Source: an uncultured Alphaproteobacteria bacterium (GTDB taxonomy: Bacteria; Pseudomonadota; Alphaproteobacteria; RF32; CAG-239). From it: a stretch of 64,000 bases of DNA. This document shows positions 16,869 through 25,573 of this stretch, one piece after another. Within the stretch, counting starts at the first letter, position 1. Every line of letters begins with the position of its first letter. The stretch covers positions 62,001 to 126,000 of the forward strand of contig CALXPL010000002.1 of NCBI GenBank assembly GCA_944390275.1, in the 5' to 3' direction. Made by a program: the position numbers and the translations under genes. A model generated the notes under the pieces. That model did not search any database. It had not been told where the DNA came from and saw only the letters and a program-made list of their open reading frames with translations.

Positions 16869-16957
16869 AATAACGCTTGCAAAAATGAAATGCATGTGTT
16901 AAACAGAGCATAATTTTTGATATAACAAATTAGAAAAAAAGAAAAGAGGTGATTTAA

Positions 16958-17164
16958 GTGGTTCAAGTTACTGTAATAGGTAATGACGTAGCTCAGTCTT
17001 TAAAAGTCTTGAAAAAGAAGATGCAAAGAGAAGGAATTTTTAGAGAGATGAAGTTAAGACGGTGCCATGAAAAAAATTCTGAAAAAAAGGCTCGTCGTCA
17101 AGCTGAAGCGATTCGTCGTGCAAGAAAGCAGCTTCGCAAACGCTTAGATACAGAAGGTTTCTAA
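16958..17164 (+). CDS. rpsU: 30S ribosomal protein S21
   Basis: A 68-residue bS21 protein that helps the small subunit engage mRNA. The sequence [32 protein letters not shown] followed by a basic C-terminal helix ([17 protein letters not shown]) is characteristic. The start codon is GTG at 16958, with AGAGGTG about 8 bases upstream. It has its own terminator. Confidence 0.95.
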   Translation: MVQVTVIGNDVAQSLKVLKKKMQREGIFREMKLRRCHEKNSEKKARRQAEAIRRARKQLRKRLDTEGF

Positions 17165-17171
17165 AAGAAAC

Positions 17172-17202
17172 AAAAATGCTCTGGAAACGGAGCATTTTTT
17201 TG
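17172..17202 (+). terminator. Terminator after rpsU
   Basis: AAAATGCTC (17173-17181) pairs with GAGCATTTT (17190-17198), followed by T's. Confidence 0.88.
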
Positions 17203-17217
17203 GTTTAAAAAAGAAAT

Positions 17218-17248
17218 AAAAAGCCTTGGATTTATTCCAAGGCTTTTA
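17218..17248 (-). terminator. Terminator after first nhaD paralogue
   Basis: AAAAGCCTTGGA pairs with TCCAAGGCTTTT (17236-17247). On the minus strand the stem is followed by TTTTTATTTC. Confidence 0.8.
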
Positions 17249-17257
17249 AGTAGCAGA

Positions 17258-18607
17258 CTATTCAAAATATTGAATATAAAGCCACAAGCAAGCAATTCCG
17301 ACACTGATAAGCATGACAGGAATTGACCATTTTAAGAAACGGATGAAATTGATATGATGACCGGCACGCTGAGCCATACCCGCGACAATGACGTTAGCGG
17401 AAGCACCGATAAGAGTACCATTTCCGCCAAAACAAGCCCCAAGGGATAAAGCCCACCAAACGGGCATCATGACTTCACGACCGCCTAAAGCTGGCTCCAT
17501 AGATTTCAACATAGGAATCATAGTAGCCACAAAAGGAATATTATCAATAGCACTTGAAACAATAGCAGATACCCACAAAATGAGCATCATTGTATTGGAA
17601 ATGCTACCCTCAGTTAAGCTGACAAAATAATTACCCAAAAGCTTAAGAACACCGGTTTCTTCTAAGCCATAGACAATAACAAACAATCCGGTAAAGAAGA
17701 AAATGGTAGTCCAGTCAACCAGAGCAAAAATATCGGCAGTTTTTTTATCTCTTTCATCATGAGGATTGCCAAAAGTGTACAAAAGCAAGAGAACAGAAGC
17801 TCCGCAAAGGGCGATAGTTCCGTTAGCAATATGCAAATGTTCAGCCAAAATGAAAGCTGTTATGACACAAAAGAGAACAAATAAGGATTTAATTAATAAA
17901 GATTTATCCGTGATGGCTTCAGCTTCTTTTATTTTCATTACTTCAGCTTGTTTTTTAGCATTAGTTTTGAGAGATTTACCCCAAAAGAAATCAAAGATAA
18001 GAATAATCACTACCATTGTTACCAGCACGATAGGAGTTAACTCTTTTAGAAAATCGGTAAAAGAGAGATTCAAAGCGGAACCGATAAGAATATTAGGAGG
18101 ATCACCGATAAGAGTAGCCGTACCACCGATATTTGAAGCAAAAATTTCTAAAATCAAATAAGGGTAAGGGTTCACATTAAGCTTTTTTGTAATTTGAAAA
18201 GTTACAGGAACAATTAAAAGAACCGTCGTAACATTATCCAAGAAAGCTGAGAAGAAAGCGGTAACAAAGGCTAAAACCGCCAAGAGACCGCGAGGATTAG
18301 CTTTAACGCGTTTAGCTCCCCAAAAAGCGACATATTGAAACATTCCTGATTTTTCAGCAATATTGACAATAATCATCATACCGGTTAAGAGAGCCAAAGT
18401 ATTAAAGTCAATTCCTTGAAGAGCCGTATGTTGAGTTAAAATTCCTGAAAAAATCATAATCGTAGCACTGAGTAAAGCGACAACGGCACGATTTAATTTT
18501 TCAGAGAATAAAATAAGATAACATACAACGACAATAGCTGTTGCCACAATTTGAGGATTCAGACCCCAAATTAAATTGACGGCAGGCAAAGCATCTACAG
18601 TATTCAT
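17258..18607 (-). CDS. nhaD: NhaD-type sodium/proton antiporter, paralogue 1
   Basis: A 449-residue inner-membrane transporter of the ArsB/NhaD ion-transporter superfamily with about 12 hydrophobic segments. Strong family motifs include FNTLALLTGMMIIVNIAEKSGMF, FLDNVTTVLLIVPVT, NIGGTATLIGDPPNILIGSALNL and SAIDNIPFVATMIP. Sodium/proton exchange is inferred from family resemblance. The frame is open to 18643, but AAGGA lies before the ATG at 18607, and this start gives exactly the length of the paralogue at 20791-22140. The two paralogues lie in the same direction, about 2.2 kb apart. Confidence 0.85.
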   Translation of the reverse strand: MNTVDALPAVNLIWGLNPQIVATAIVVVCYLILFSEKLNRAVVALLSATIMIFSGILTQHTALQGIDFNTLALLTGMMIIVNIAEKSGMFQYVAFWGAKRVKANPRGLLAVLAFVTAFFSAFLDNVTTVLLIVPVTFQITKKLNVNPYPYLILEIFASNIGGTATLIGDPPNILIGSALNLSFTDFLKELTPIVLVTMVVIILIFDFFWGKSLKTNAKKQAEVMKIKEAEAITDKSLLIKSLFVLFCVITAFILAEHLHIANGTIALCGASVLLLLYTFGNPHDERDKKTADIFALVDWTTIFFFTGLFVIVYGLEETGVLKLLGNYFVSLTEGSISNTMMLILWVSAIVSSAIDNIPFVATMIPMLKSMEPALGGREVMMPVWWALSLGACFGGNGTLIGASANVIVAGMAQRAGHHINFIRFLKWSIPVMLISVGIACLWLYIQYFE

Positions 18608-18746
18608 CTTAGAATTCCTTATAAAATTGATTAAAAAATACAAGATACTTATAAAGAAGATATGCTAAGATTCTCTTAATTTTTAAGTTATCAAAGAGAG
18701 AAATAATACAATATAAGAAAGATTAAGGAAATTGAAGAAAAGGAAC

Positions 18747-18774
18747 ATAAAAAACCTCCCGAAGGAGGTTTCAT
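18747..18774 (-). terminator. Terminator after the DUF1566-like gene
   Basis: AAACCTCC and GGAGGTTT arms around CGAA. On the minus strand T's follow. Confidence 0.8.
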
Positions 18775-18793
18775 TGCGTACATAGCTCAAAAA

Positions 18794-19594
18794 TTAAATT
18801 TTCATCACCGGTCGAGTAGTATTATAGAACGAGAATGAACCATAGTTACTCTTTAATGTAGTAACAAGCAAACCATCAAAAGGACGGCATATCCACACTT
18901 CTTTAGAGGATAATTCAGATGATGACCAATATTTCTCAACACTACTTAAATCTGATCCATTTGCTCTTGATAGAGCAGAGTCAATTTCCGTTCGATGATT
19001 ATTAATAATCATGTTCCAAATACCAGCTGAGGGTAAGCACCATTTTCCTTTAGTATTTTCAGCACCGTAAGGAGCATAGTTACGAGCCGCACTAGCAGCA
19101 GGATAAAGTTCTTCACCTCGAGCTAGCATGGCATCAGTATTTTCACAACTATTCATATCATGAATAACGTCTTTTTCAGAAACATAATTCGTTATTCCTT
19201 TTACATCAAAATATTCGGTTGACCATTCAGTAGTAGGAGATATAACATTAAGAGCCATAACCCATTTTTGATTATTTTCATCATAAACAACAACGCCAAT
19301 CGCTGTTTTTTTAGATATAAATTCTTTAACGCATGTTCCGTCGCTATAATAAATTGCCCCATAAGTACAATCAGGATTATCTCTTCCGTTTTCAGGATTT
19401 TCGGTACTGATGTCGGAATTTCCCTTACAAGCCCATTTATCACCGAACGGGCATTTGATACCGCCGTTTTCACATGATGTTTCGGTATAGCCTAAACTTG
19501 CACAGTCTTGTGTCGCAACGCATTGTGCCGAAACATTGCCCATAGCAAAAGGAGCCGTTAATAAAACCGAAGTTAATAAAGTAAATTTTCTCAT
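18794..19594 (-). CDS. Secreted Cys-containing DUF1566-like surface protein
   Basis: A 266-residue exported protein. The signal peptide ends near NVSA (about residue 22). A short Cys-rich module follows (CVATQDCASLGYTETSC, CPFGDKWAC), then a C-terminal domain (about 75-266) of the DUF1566/Lcl type: WCLPSAGIWNMI, LSSVEKYWSSSELSSKEVWI, TTRPVMKI. The Cys module closely matches the C-terminus of the upstream gene. AGGAG precedes the ATG at 19594; the frame is open to 19648, but that would overlap the upstream gene. Surface exposure is likely; the ligand is unknown. Confidence 0.7.
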   Translation of the reverse strand: MRKFTLLTSVLLTAPFAMGNVSAQCVATQDCASLGYTETSCENGGIKCPFGDKWACKGNSDISTENPENGRDNPDCTYGAIYYSDGTCVKEFISKKTAIGVVVYDENNQKWVMALNVISPTTEWSTEYFDVKGITNYVSEKDVIHDMNSCENTDAMLARGEELYPAASAARNYAPYGAENTKGKWCLPSAGIWNMIINNHRTEIDSALSRANGSDLSSVEKYWSSSELSSKEVWICRPFDGLLVTTLKSNYGSFSFYNTTRPVMKI

Positions 19595-19608
19595 TTCTTT
19601 TCTCCTTT

Positions 19609-20628
19609 CTAATCGAGGCAATAAACATAATTGGTATTGAACGGACATTTAACCGATGTGCCCTCACAGCTTTGTTGCGCATAGCCCAAAGCCGAACAAT
19701 CCTGACTTAACGTGCAGAAATCAAAGCCGGAACAAACACAAGCCCCTTGCGAAGCGTTCCATGTAAAACCGTTTGCACATTTACATTTTGAATATTTGTT
19801 GTCGCAAGAATTTCCATCTCCTCCCGAATAACCCGTACCGGAGCAGGAATATTTGAAAGATGTTGCACAAACGCATTTCTTTTGCGAGGAACTCCATTCA
19901 TAATTATTGGGACATTTACATTCGGCATAATAAGTTCCTCCGTCATCGGTACAAGTATTCCCATAGCCGCCTAATGTTCCACAGGTTGGGGCTGAAACAT
20001 ATTTTTGCGGGTCGCATTTGATTTTATATTTTTTACCGTTGCACGATTGACATTCGCCGTTGCTCACATAACCCGACGGAATAGAGGTATAATCGTATCC
20101 TTCGCAAGAAGAGCAACATTCTTTATATTTACCGCCGCAGGAAGTCCCGACACCTTTCTCTCCGAGAGCCGTATCACAAACTTGATTATATTCGGAAGAA
20201 CATTCACAATCGGAATGATAAGAACTGTCATAAGGGCAATAAGAGGTAGGGGAGCTTCCATCGGGACAAGGCGTGTTGGTATAACCAGCTTGTTTACAAA
20301 GTTCCTCAGGAGTGCCGTGGTCATCGGGATTTCCTCCGCCGCCTCCACCGTCAGGAGTTTCCGTATTACCGAATTTATCCGCTCCACAATTTCCCGCATC
20401 GGTTATAAAACACACAGAAGCTGTCTGATAAGATTGACTATCATCTGGCTCCAGAAAAAGATTGGGAGAAAAACGAGACAAATCGAGGTGTGATAAAGTG
20501 TGGATGTGTGAGTGATGGTGGCTCGATTGGGAAGGAGATGACGATAAAACAGCGGCATTGAGATTATCAGCAGATAAAAGCAAACAACTTGACGCTGATA
20601 AAAAAACAAAATTCCAATATTTCATCAT
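19609..20628 (-). CDS. Cys-rich secreted repeat protein
   Basis: A 339-residue exported protein with a signal peptide (cut near LNAA, about 26). A His/Ser-rich stretch (about 30-50), a Gly-rich linker (GGGGGGNPDD, about 94-103) and about 230 residues with more than 25 cysteines follow. Repeats of the form 'C.C...Y.W...Q..CVC' occur twice (NNYEWSSSQKKCVC, NGFTWNASQGACVC). The last 30 residues (DCSALGYAQQSC, KCPF) recur near the N-terminus of the next gene. AAGGAGG precedes the start. Base composition is visibly richer in G+C than the neighbours. No function is known. Confidence 0.7.
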   Translation of the reverse strand: MMKYWNFVFLSASSCLLLSADNLNAAVLSSSPSQSSHHHSHIHTLSHLDLSRFSPNLFLEPDDSQSYQTASVCFITDAGNCGADKFGNTETPDGGGGGGNPDDHGTPEELCKQAGYTNTPCPDGSSPTSYCPYDSSYHSDCECSSEYNQVCDTALGEKGVGTSCGGKYKECCSSCEGYDYTSIPSGYVSNGECQSCNGKKYKIKCDPQKYVSAPTCGTLGGYGNTCTDDGGTYYAECKCPNNYEWSSSQKKCVCATSFKYSCSGTGYSGGDGNSCDNKYSKCKCANGFTWNASQGACVCSGFDFCTLSQDCSALGYAQQSCEGTSVKCPFNTNYVYCLD

Positions 20629-20743
20629 AATATCCTCCTTCGGAAATAAAGAACTTCCTCTCCATTTTTCTCCTAGGAGTCATACTATCAGAAATAAAAT
20701 AAAAAGTCAAACACAAATTTCAAAAAAGAATAAAAAGAAGGAC

Positions 20744-20776
20744 ATAAAAAAAGGAGTGATAAACACTCCTTAAAAA
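20744..20776 (-). terminator. Terminator after second nhaD paralogue
   Basis: AAGGAGTG (20751-20758) pairs with CACTCCTT (20764-20771). On the minus strand a T-run follows. Confidence 0.85.
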
Positions 20777-20790
20777 TCAGAAAATTCAGG

Positions 20791-22140
20791 CTACATAAAA
20801 TGCCTAAAGTGCAAATACAAGGCTGCGACCCCAACGCTAACTAACATGACCGGGATTGACCATATTAAAAAGCGCAGGAAGTGGATAGGATGCCCTTCTC
20901 TTTGGGCCATTCCGGCAACAATAACATTTGCCGAAGCCGCAATTAAGGAACCATTGCCGCCAAAACAAGCACCAAGAGACAAAGCCCACCAAACCGGCAT
21001 CATTGCTTCTCTTCCTCCCATTCCGAGTTCCATTGTTTTAATCATCGGAATCATGGTAGCAACGAACGGTATATTATCAATTGCCGTAGAAACAAAGGCA
21101 GAAATCCAAACAACGAGCATAGTAGCTTTTTCGATGCTTCCGTCGGTATAATCAATAAATTTATTGCCGAGCAAGTGCAAAACACCGGATGTTTCCAAAC
21201 CATAAACAATCGAAAATAAACCGGCAAAGAAAAAGATTGTTGTCCAGTCAACCAAATTAAACGCTTCTTCTATCTTATGATCTCGTAAATCATGAGAGTT
21301 GCCGAATGTATAAAGAAGCAACATAATCATGGCACCAAACATAGCAATTGTTCCGTTGGCTATGTGCAGATGTTCTGCGGAAATAAAGCCAATTATAACC
21401 AAAGCCAAAATAGTTAATGATTTCCATAACAAATTAAAATCGGTAATAGCATCAATAGGTTTCATTTTAAGAACAGCTTTTCTGAGACGTGCAGCTGTGG
21501 GGAATTTTCTGCCGTAAACAAAATCGAACGCCAGAATTAACAAGAGCATTGTTACTAAAACGACTGGGGTGAGCTCATTAACAAAATCCATAAAAGACAG
21601 GTTTAAAGCAGAACCAATAAGGATGTTAGGAGGATCACCGATAAGAGTAGCTGTACCCCCGATATTTGAAGCAAAAATTTCCATAATCAGGTAAGGATAA
21701 GGATTCAATTTAAGCTTTTTTGTAATTTGAAAGGTAACGGGGGCGATAAGTAAAACAGTAGTAACATTATCAAGTAAAGCTGAAAAGAAAGCGGTAACGA
21801 TAGCTAAGACAATCATAATTCCGCGAGGATTTGCTTTAACTTTTTGAGTAGCCCAAATGGCAACATATTGAAACATTCCTGATTTTTCAGCAATACCGAC
21901 AATAATCATCATTCCAATGAGTAACGCAAGCGTATTAAAGTCGATGCCTGCAATAGCTTGAGATTGCGTAAGGACGCCGACTAAAATCATAAAGACAGCG
22001 CCGGTAACGGCAACAACGGCACGATTTAATTTTTCGGTAAATAGGATAAGATAGCTGATAAGTAAAATTGTTGTCGAAACAACCATGGGATCCCACCCGA
22101 AAATTACCTGAGGTGCAGATAATAATTCCGCAGAATGCAT
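20791..22140 (-). CDS. nhaD: NhaD-type sodium/proton antiporter, paralogue 2
   Basis: A 449-residue membrane transporter, collinear with and strongly similar to the product of 17258-18607 along the whole length. Shared blocks include FNTLALL.GMMIIV, LLDNVTTVLLIAPVTFQITKK, GGTATLIGDPPNILIGSALNLSF and SLGACFGGNG. The most divergent part is the loop around residues 215-235. It probably arose by local gene duplication. GGAG precedes the ATG. Ion specificity cannot be read from the sequence; different specificities for the two copies are possible. Confidence 0.85.
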   Translation of the reverse strand: MHSAELLSAPQVIFGWDPMVVSTTILLISYLILFTEKLNRAVVAVTGAVFMILVGVLTQSQAIAGIDFNTLALLIGMMIIVGIAEKSGMFQYVAIWATQKVKANPRGIMIVLAIVTAFFSALLDNVTTVLLIAPVTFQITKKLKLNPYPYLIMEIFASNIGGTATLIGDPPNILIGSALNLSFMDFVNELTPVVLVTMLLLILAFDFVYGRKFPTAARLRKAVLKMKPIDAITDFNLLWKSLTILALVIIGFISAEHLHIANGTIAMFGAMIMLLLYTFGNSHDLRDHKIEEAFNLVDWTTIFFFAGLFSIVYGLETSGVLHLLGNKFIDYTDGSIEKATMLVVWISAFVSTAIDNIPFVATMIPMIKTMELGMGGREAMMPVWWALSLGACFGGNGSLIAASANVIVAGMAQREGHPIHFLRFLIWSIPVMLVSVGVAALYLHFRHFM

Positions 22141-22211
22141 AACATTTCTCCACTTATTGATAAAACAAAAGGAGAATACAACTTTTCTCTGAAGAATTCG
22201 TTAAATAAAGA

Positions 22212-22931
22212 TTATTTTTGAGATAAATAATTAATTACCCCGTAAAGGGTGTTGAGTTCCGATTCGGTAATTTCCCCGCGTTGAAAAATATTATGTAAAT
22301 TGATGAGCATGCTCGGACGTTTTTCTTCATTTTGAAAGGCTTTACAACCGGACAATTTGTCATCTAAGAAATCAAAAAAATGTTTTATTTTTTCTTTGTC
22401 AGCTAACTTTGACGTGTTGGTAATGAGTTGGGCAGAAGGAACAGAAATTTGTTTTTTGTACCATTCATAGCCCACCAGAAGGACTGCTTGAGAAAGGTTT
22501 AAAGAACAATGTTCGGGATTAAGAGGAATTTCAATAATTTTATCAGCTAAAGCAACATCATCATTATGCAGCCCTGTTCTTTCTGGACCGAATAAAATAC
22601 CGTAAGATACATTTGAATTTGCTTTTTCAGACATTTCGCATGCTGCGGCTTCAGCTGTTTCGACAACTTTAATCATATTACGGCGTCGAGCGGTAGTTGC
22701 ATAAACGAGAGATAAATCGGCAATCGCATCTTGGGTTGAATCATAAATTTTGGCATTATGAAGAATTTTATCTGCACCGGATGAAGCAGCAATAGCTTTT
22801 TCAGAAAGGTGGTTTTCACGAGGGGCAACGATTCTCATTTCATAGAGACCGCAATTCATCATAGCGCGAGCGGACATTCCGACATTTTCAGCCATTTGAG
22901 GATTAACCAAAATTATTGCTGGATTTTTCAT
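22212..22931 (-). CDS. trmJ: tRNA/rRNA 2'-O-methyltransferase, TrmJ-like
   Basis: A 239-residue SPOUT-superfamily methyltransferase. Motif 1 (NPAIILVNPQMAENVGMSARAMMNCGL, about 2-28), motif 2 (YGILFGPERTGLHNDDVALAD, about 113-133) and motif 3 (IPLNPEHCSLNLSQAVLLVGYE, about 139-160) are complete. The pattern fits TrmJ, which methylates position 32 of tRNAs; other SpoU enzymes are possible. The frame is open to 22961, but AGGAG lies directly before the ATG at 22931. Confidence 0.85.
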   Translation of the reverse strand: MKNPAIILVNPQMAENVGMSARAMMNCGLYEMRIVAPRENHLSEKAIAASSGADKILHNAKIYDSTQDAIADLSLVYATTARRRNMIKVVETAEAAACEMSEKANSNVSYGILFGPERTGLHNDDVALADKIIEIPLNPEHCSLNLSQAVLLVGYEWYKKQISVPSAQLITNTSKLADKEKIKHFFDFLDDKLSGCKAFQNEEKRPSMLINLHNIFQRGEITESELNTLYGVINYLSQK

Positions 22932-22983
22932 AAAATCTCCTAAAACATAAAAAATTATCATGATTAAATATCATGAAAGCGAC

Positions 22984-23011
22984 AAGGTCAATAAAAAAAG
23001 GTCAATAAAAA
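22984..23011. repeat. 14-base tandem direct repeat
   Basis: The unit AAGGTCAATAAAAA occurs twice head to tail between trmJ and the secreted-protein gene. It is probably a small slippage duplication; no function is evident. Confidence 0.6.
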
Positions 23012-23028
23012 AGAAAAAGAATAAAGGA

Positions 23029-23625
23029 TTATTCTGTTGAAAGAACTTGGATTGAATTAAATAAAAGATTTTCCATGTCTAAACCTGTTCCTTCTTCAAA
23101 ATTATCCATCATTCGCGTAAAACCTTTACCTAAAGGATCGGAAAGTTGATAAACTTTACTGTAATTTTCTTTAAGAAGCTGTCCATAGGCTTGAGGCATT
23201 TGAGCAATTTTAGAGTCATAATTTTCTGGAATTTTATATCCCATTTTACGAAGATGGTCTAAACCGACAATCATATTATGGCGGTTAACTTCAGGAGCAA
23301 TCATTTCTTGCCCTTGGGCATCCGTATAGGTTGTTGCTTCTCCGGTATAATTCAAGCGTCCATGACGTCCGCTTCCTCGCCATGATGTTGTTCCGCTTCT
23401 GTCGCGAGCTGTTGCCCAAGGATCAACGGGTAAAATATCATCATTCGGAGCGTAAAGAGGAGCAGTTGTCGGTTGAGAATTTGATTTTACTTTTGTTTTT
23501 TTGTAAGAGGCATAGTTTTGTTGAGCCGTAATTGATTTCCACGGGTTTGACGGTAATTGAGCGGAAGCCGTATAAGTTGTAATAAGATACAACATTGCGG
23601 CAAGGATACAAACAAACTTATTCAT
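23029..23625 (-). CDS. Secreted protein of unknown function
   Basis: A 198-residue protein I do not recognise. It has a signal peptide (cut near TASA, about 22). A Pro/Ser/Thr-rich low-order region (about 25-95) contains two similar motifs (LPSNPWKSIT, LPVDPWATAR), and a helical C-terminal half (about 105-198) carries RHNMIVGLDHLRKMGYKIPENYDSKI. The repeated 'LP.(N/D)PW' motif may be a binding or processing site. It stands alone between trmJ and mnmA. Confidence 0.6.
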   Translation of the reverse strand: MNKFVCILAAMLYLITTYTASAQLPSNPWKSITAQQNYASYKKTKVKSNSQPTTAPLYAPNDDILPVDPWATARDRSGTTSWRGSGRHGRLNYTGEATTYTDAQGQEMIAPEVNRHNMIVGLDHLRKMGYKIPENYDSKIAQMPQAYGQLLKENYSKVYQLSDPLGKGFTRMMDNFEEGTGLDMENLLFNSIQVLSTE

Positions 23626-23692
23626 GACAAACTTCCCCTTAATATAAATAAATTATAGCATAATTTAATCAAAAATAATAGTGACAATTACG

Positions 23693-24775
23693 TTACAAAA
23701 CTTGGGTAATAATTCCGCCCCCCATAACCCGAGTATCATTATAGAAACAGCATCCTTGTCCCGGAGCAGCTCCAAAGAAGTCGTGGAGAAGAGAAACTTC
23801 AGCTTTATTATTGGGAAGAAAAGATATTTTGGCACGAACGGGATTTTGTCGGGATCTTAATTTGACATCAAAATCAGCGATTTGAGGATATTCTTCTCCA
23901 AGCCAATTAATATCATCAATCATTACTGTTTTTTGTGTAAGCTCCTGTTCAGAACCGACAACAATTTCATTTTTTAGAGCATCGATTCGTAAGACATAAA
24001 GAATATCGCCGCCTCCGATACCTAGACCTCTTCTTTGTCCGATTGTATAATGGATAATTCCTTTATGTTGCCCAAGGATTTTCCCTTGAGAGTTAACAAT
24101 ATTCCCTTTTTTTTCAAGATATTGAGGCAAAATGAGTTTAATAAAATCAGCGTAATTACGATTTTGTACAAAACAAATATCTTGACTATCCGGTTTTTTG
24201 TAAATTTCTAGGCCTGCTTTATGAACAATTTCTCTTGTTTCATTTTTTGAAAAATGAGCAAGGGGACATCGCAATTTTTGTAAATTTGACTGCGAAACGC
24301 CAAATAAAAAATAACTTTGATCTTTTATTAAATCTTTTGCTTTGTGAAGTTCTACACCGTTTGACGTTTTTCGAATGTCAGCATAGTGTCCGGTAACAAC
24401 AACATCGGCACCAAGAAGAGATGCTTCATCAATCAATCTTCCGAGTTTAATAAACTTATTACACATAAGGCAAGGGGACGGTGTTTCTCCGTGAATATAG
24501 CTGTTAACGAAATAATTGACAATTTTATCGCGAAAATCCTGTTTTAAATCGAGAATATGATGAGGAATGTTGAGCCTGTGAGCAATCTCAGCAGCCTCAT
24601 TAACTGAGTTGGTTAAATTTTGATAAGGAGCCTCTAATAAGTCCAGAGTCAATCCAAAAACATCATAGCCTTGTTCTTTAAGAAGAATTACGGCGGCAGT
24701 ACTATCAACTCCGCCGGACATAGCAACGCAGACTTTTGTATCTTTGGGAGCTTTATCAATACCTAATGAATTCAT
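23693..24775 (-). CDS. mnmA: tRNA-specific 2-thiouridylase MnmA
   Basis: A 360-residue enzyme that adds sulfur at U34 of tRNA-Lys, -Glu and -Gln. The PP-loop VAMSGGVDSTAAVILL (about 17-32), the catalytic cysteine region SPCLMCNKFIKLG (about 100-112), the second cysteine in SQDICFVQ (about 198-205) and the C-terminal beta-barrel (about 280-360, GQGCCFY) are present. It begins one base after the cysE stop, so the two are probably co-transcribed. Confidence 0.95.
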   Translation of the reverse strand: MNSLGIDKAPKDTKVCVAMSGGVDSTAAVILLKEQGYDVFGLTLDLLEAPYQNLTNSVNEAAEIAHRLNIPHHILDLKQDFRDKIVNYFVNSYIHGETPSPCLMCNKFIKLGRLIDEASLLGADVVVTGHYADIRKTSNGVELHKAKDLIKDQSYFLFGVSQSNLQKLRCPLAHFSKNETREIVHKAGLEIYKKPDSQDICFVQNRNYADFIKLILPQYLEKKGNIVNSQGKILGQHKGIIHYTIGQRRGLGIGGGDILYVLRIDALKNEIVVGSEQELTQKTVMIDDINWLGEEYPQIADFDVKLRSRQNPVRAKISFLPNNKAEVSLLHDFFGAAPGQGCCFYNDTRVMGGGIITQVL

Positions 24776-24776
24776 C

Positions 24777-25460
24777 TTATTGACCTTTGTTCCTTTTGTT
24801 TAGCTCGGATTTAAGCTGAGCAATTTCTTCGGTTAAAAGATTAATTTTTTCTTCCAAAGGGTCTGCAATATTGTTGACAATTCCGTAGGCGGCAAAAGGC
24901 TTGTTTTTTTTCTTTTGGTTAAGTTCGGAAACTTTATGAGCCGCCATGCCGATTACAGTCATGTTATCTTCAACATCTTTTGTAACAATAGCATTAGACC
25001 CGATTTTAACATTATTTCCAATAGTAATAGGACCTAAGACTTGAGCTCCTGAACCGATAATAACATTATCTTTAATTGTCGGATGTCGTTTTCCGGTATT
25101 CTTTCCTTTTGTTGTAAATACGGTTGTACCACCAAGAGTAACGTCATGATACAGAGTAACATTATTTCCGATTTCTGTAGTTTCACCGATAACAACCCCC
25201 ATACCATGATCGATAAAACATCCTTTCCCGATTCGCGCTCCGGGATGAATTTCGATTCCGGTCAAAAAACGAGAAATTTGTGAAAAAATTCGTGCCGTTA
25301 AATGAAAATTTTTTTTCCATAACCAATGATTAAATCTATGAAAAACAAGGGCATGAAAGCCTGAAGAACATAAAATTGCTTCGAGACACGATTTTGTAGC
25401 CGGATCGCGTTGCAAAACGGCATCAATGTCTTGTTTAAACATCTTGAAATTTGCTTTCAT
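24777..25460 (-). CDS. cysE: Serine O-acetyltransferase
   Basis: A 227-residue enzyme that acetylates serine, the first step of cysteine synthesis. The N-terminal helical part ([32 protein letters not shown]) is followed by left-handed beta-helix hexapeptide repeats (about 66-175) with the active-site segment [28 protein letters not shown] charged coiled-coil tail (about 195-227, [22 protein letters not shown]) follows. Pairing with mnmA links cysteine supply to tRNA thiolation, as an inference. Confidence 0.93.
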   Translation of the reverse strand: MKANFKMFKQDIDAVLQRDPATKSCLEAILCSSGFHALVFHRFNHWLWKKNFHLTARIFSQISRFLTGIEIHPGARIGKGCFIDHGMGVVIGETTEIGNNVTLYHDVTLGGTTVFTTKGKNTGKRHPTIKDNVIIGSGAQVLGPITIGNNVKIGSNAIVTKDVEDNMTVIGMAAHKVSELNQKKKNKPFAAYGIVNNIADPLEEKINLLTEEIAQLKSELNKRNKGQ

Positions 25461-25573
25461 TTTGTGCTATTTTCCTTTTAATTCAGAAAAATTAAGAATT
25501 TATATAACATTCTTAAGGCAAAATATAAAACAATTGTTACTAAATTAATGTTAATAAATAAAGAGAAATTGAT

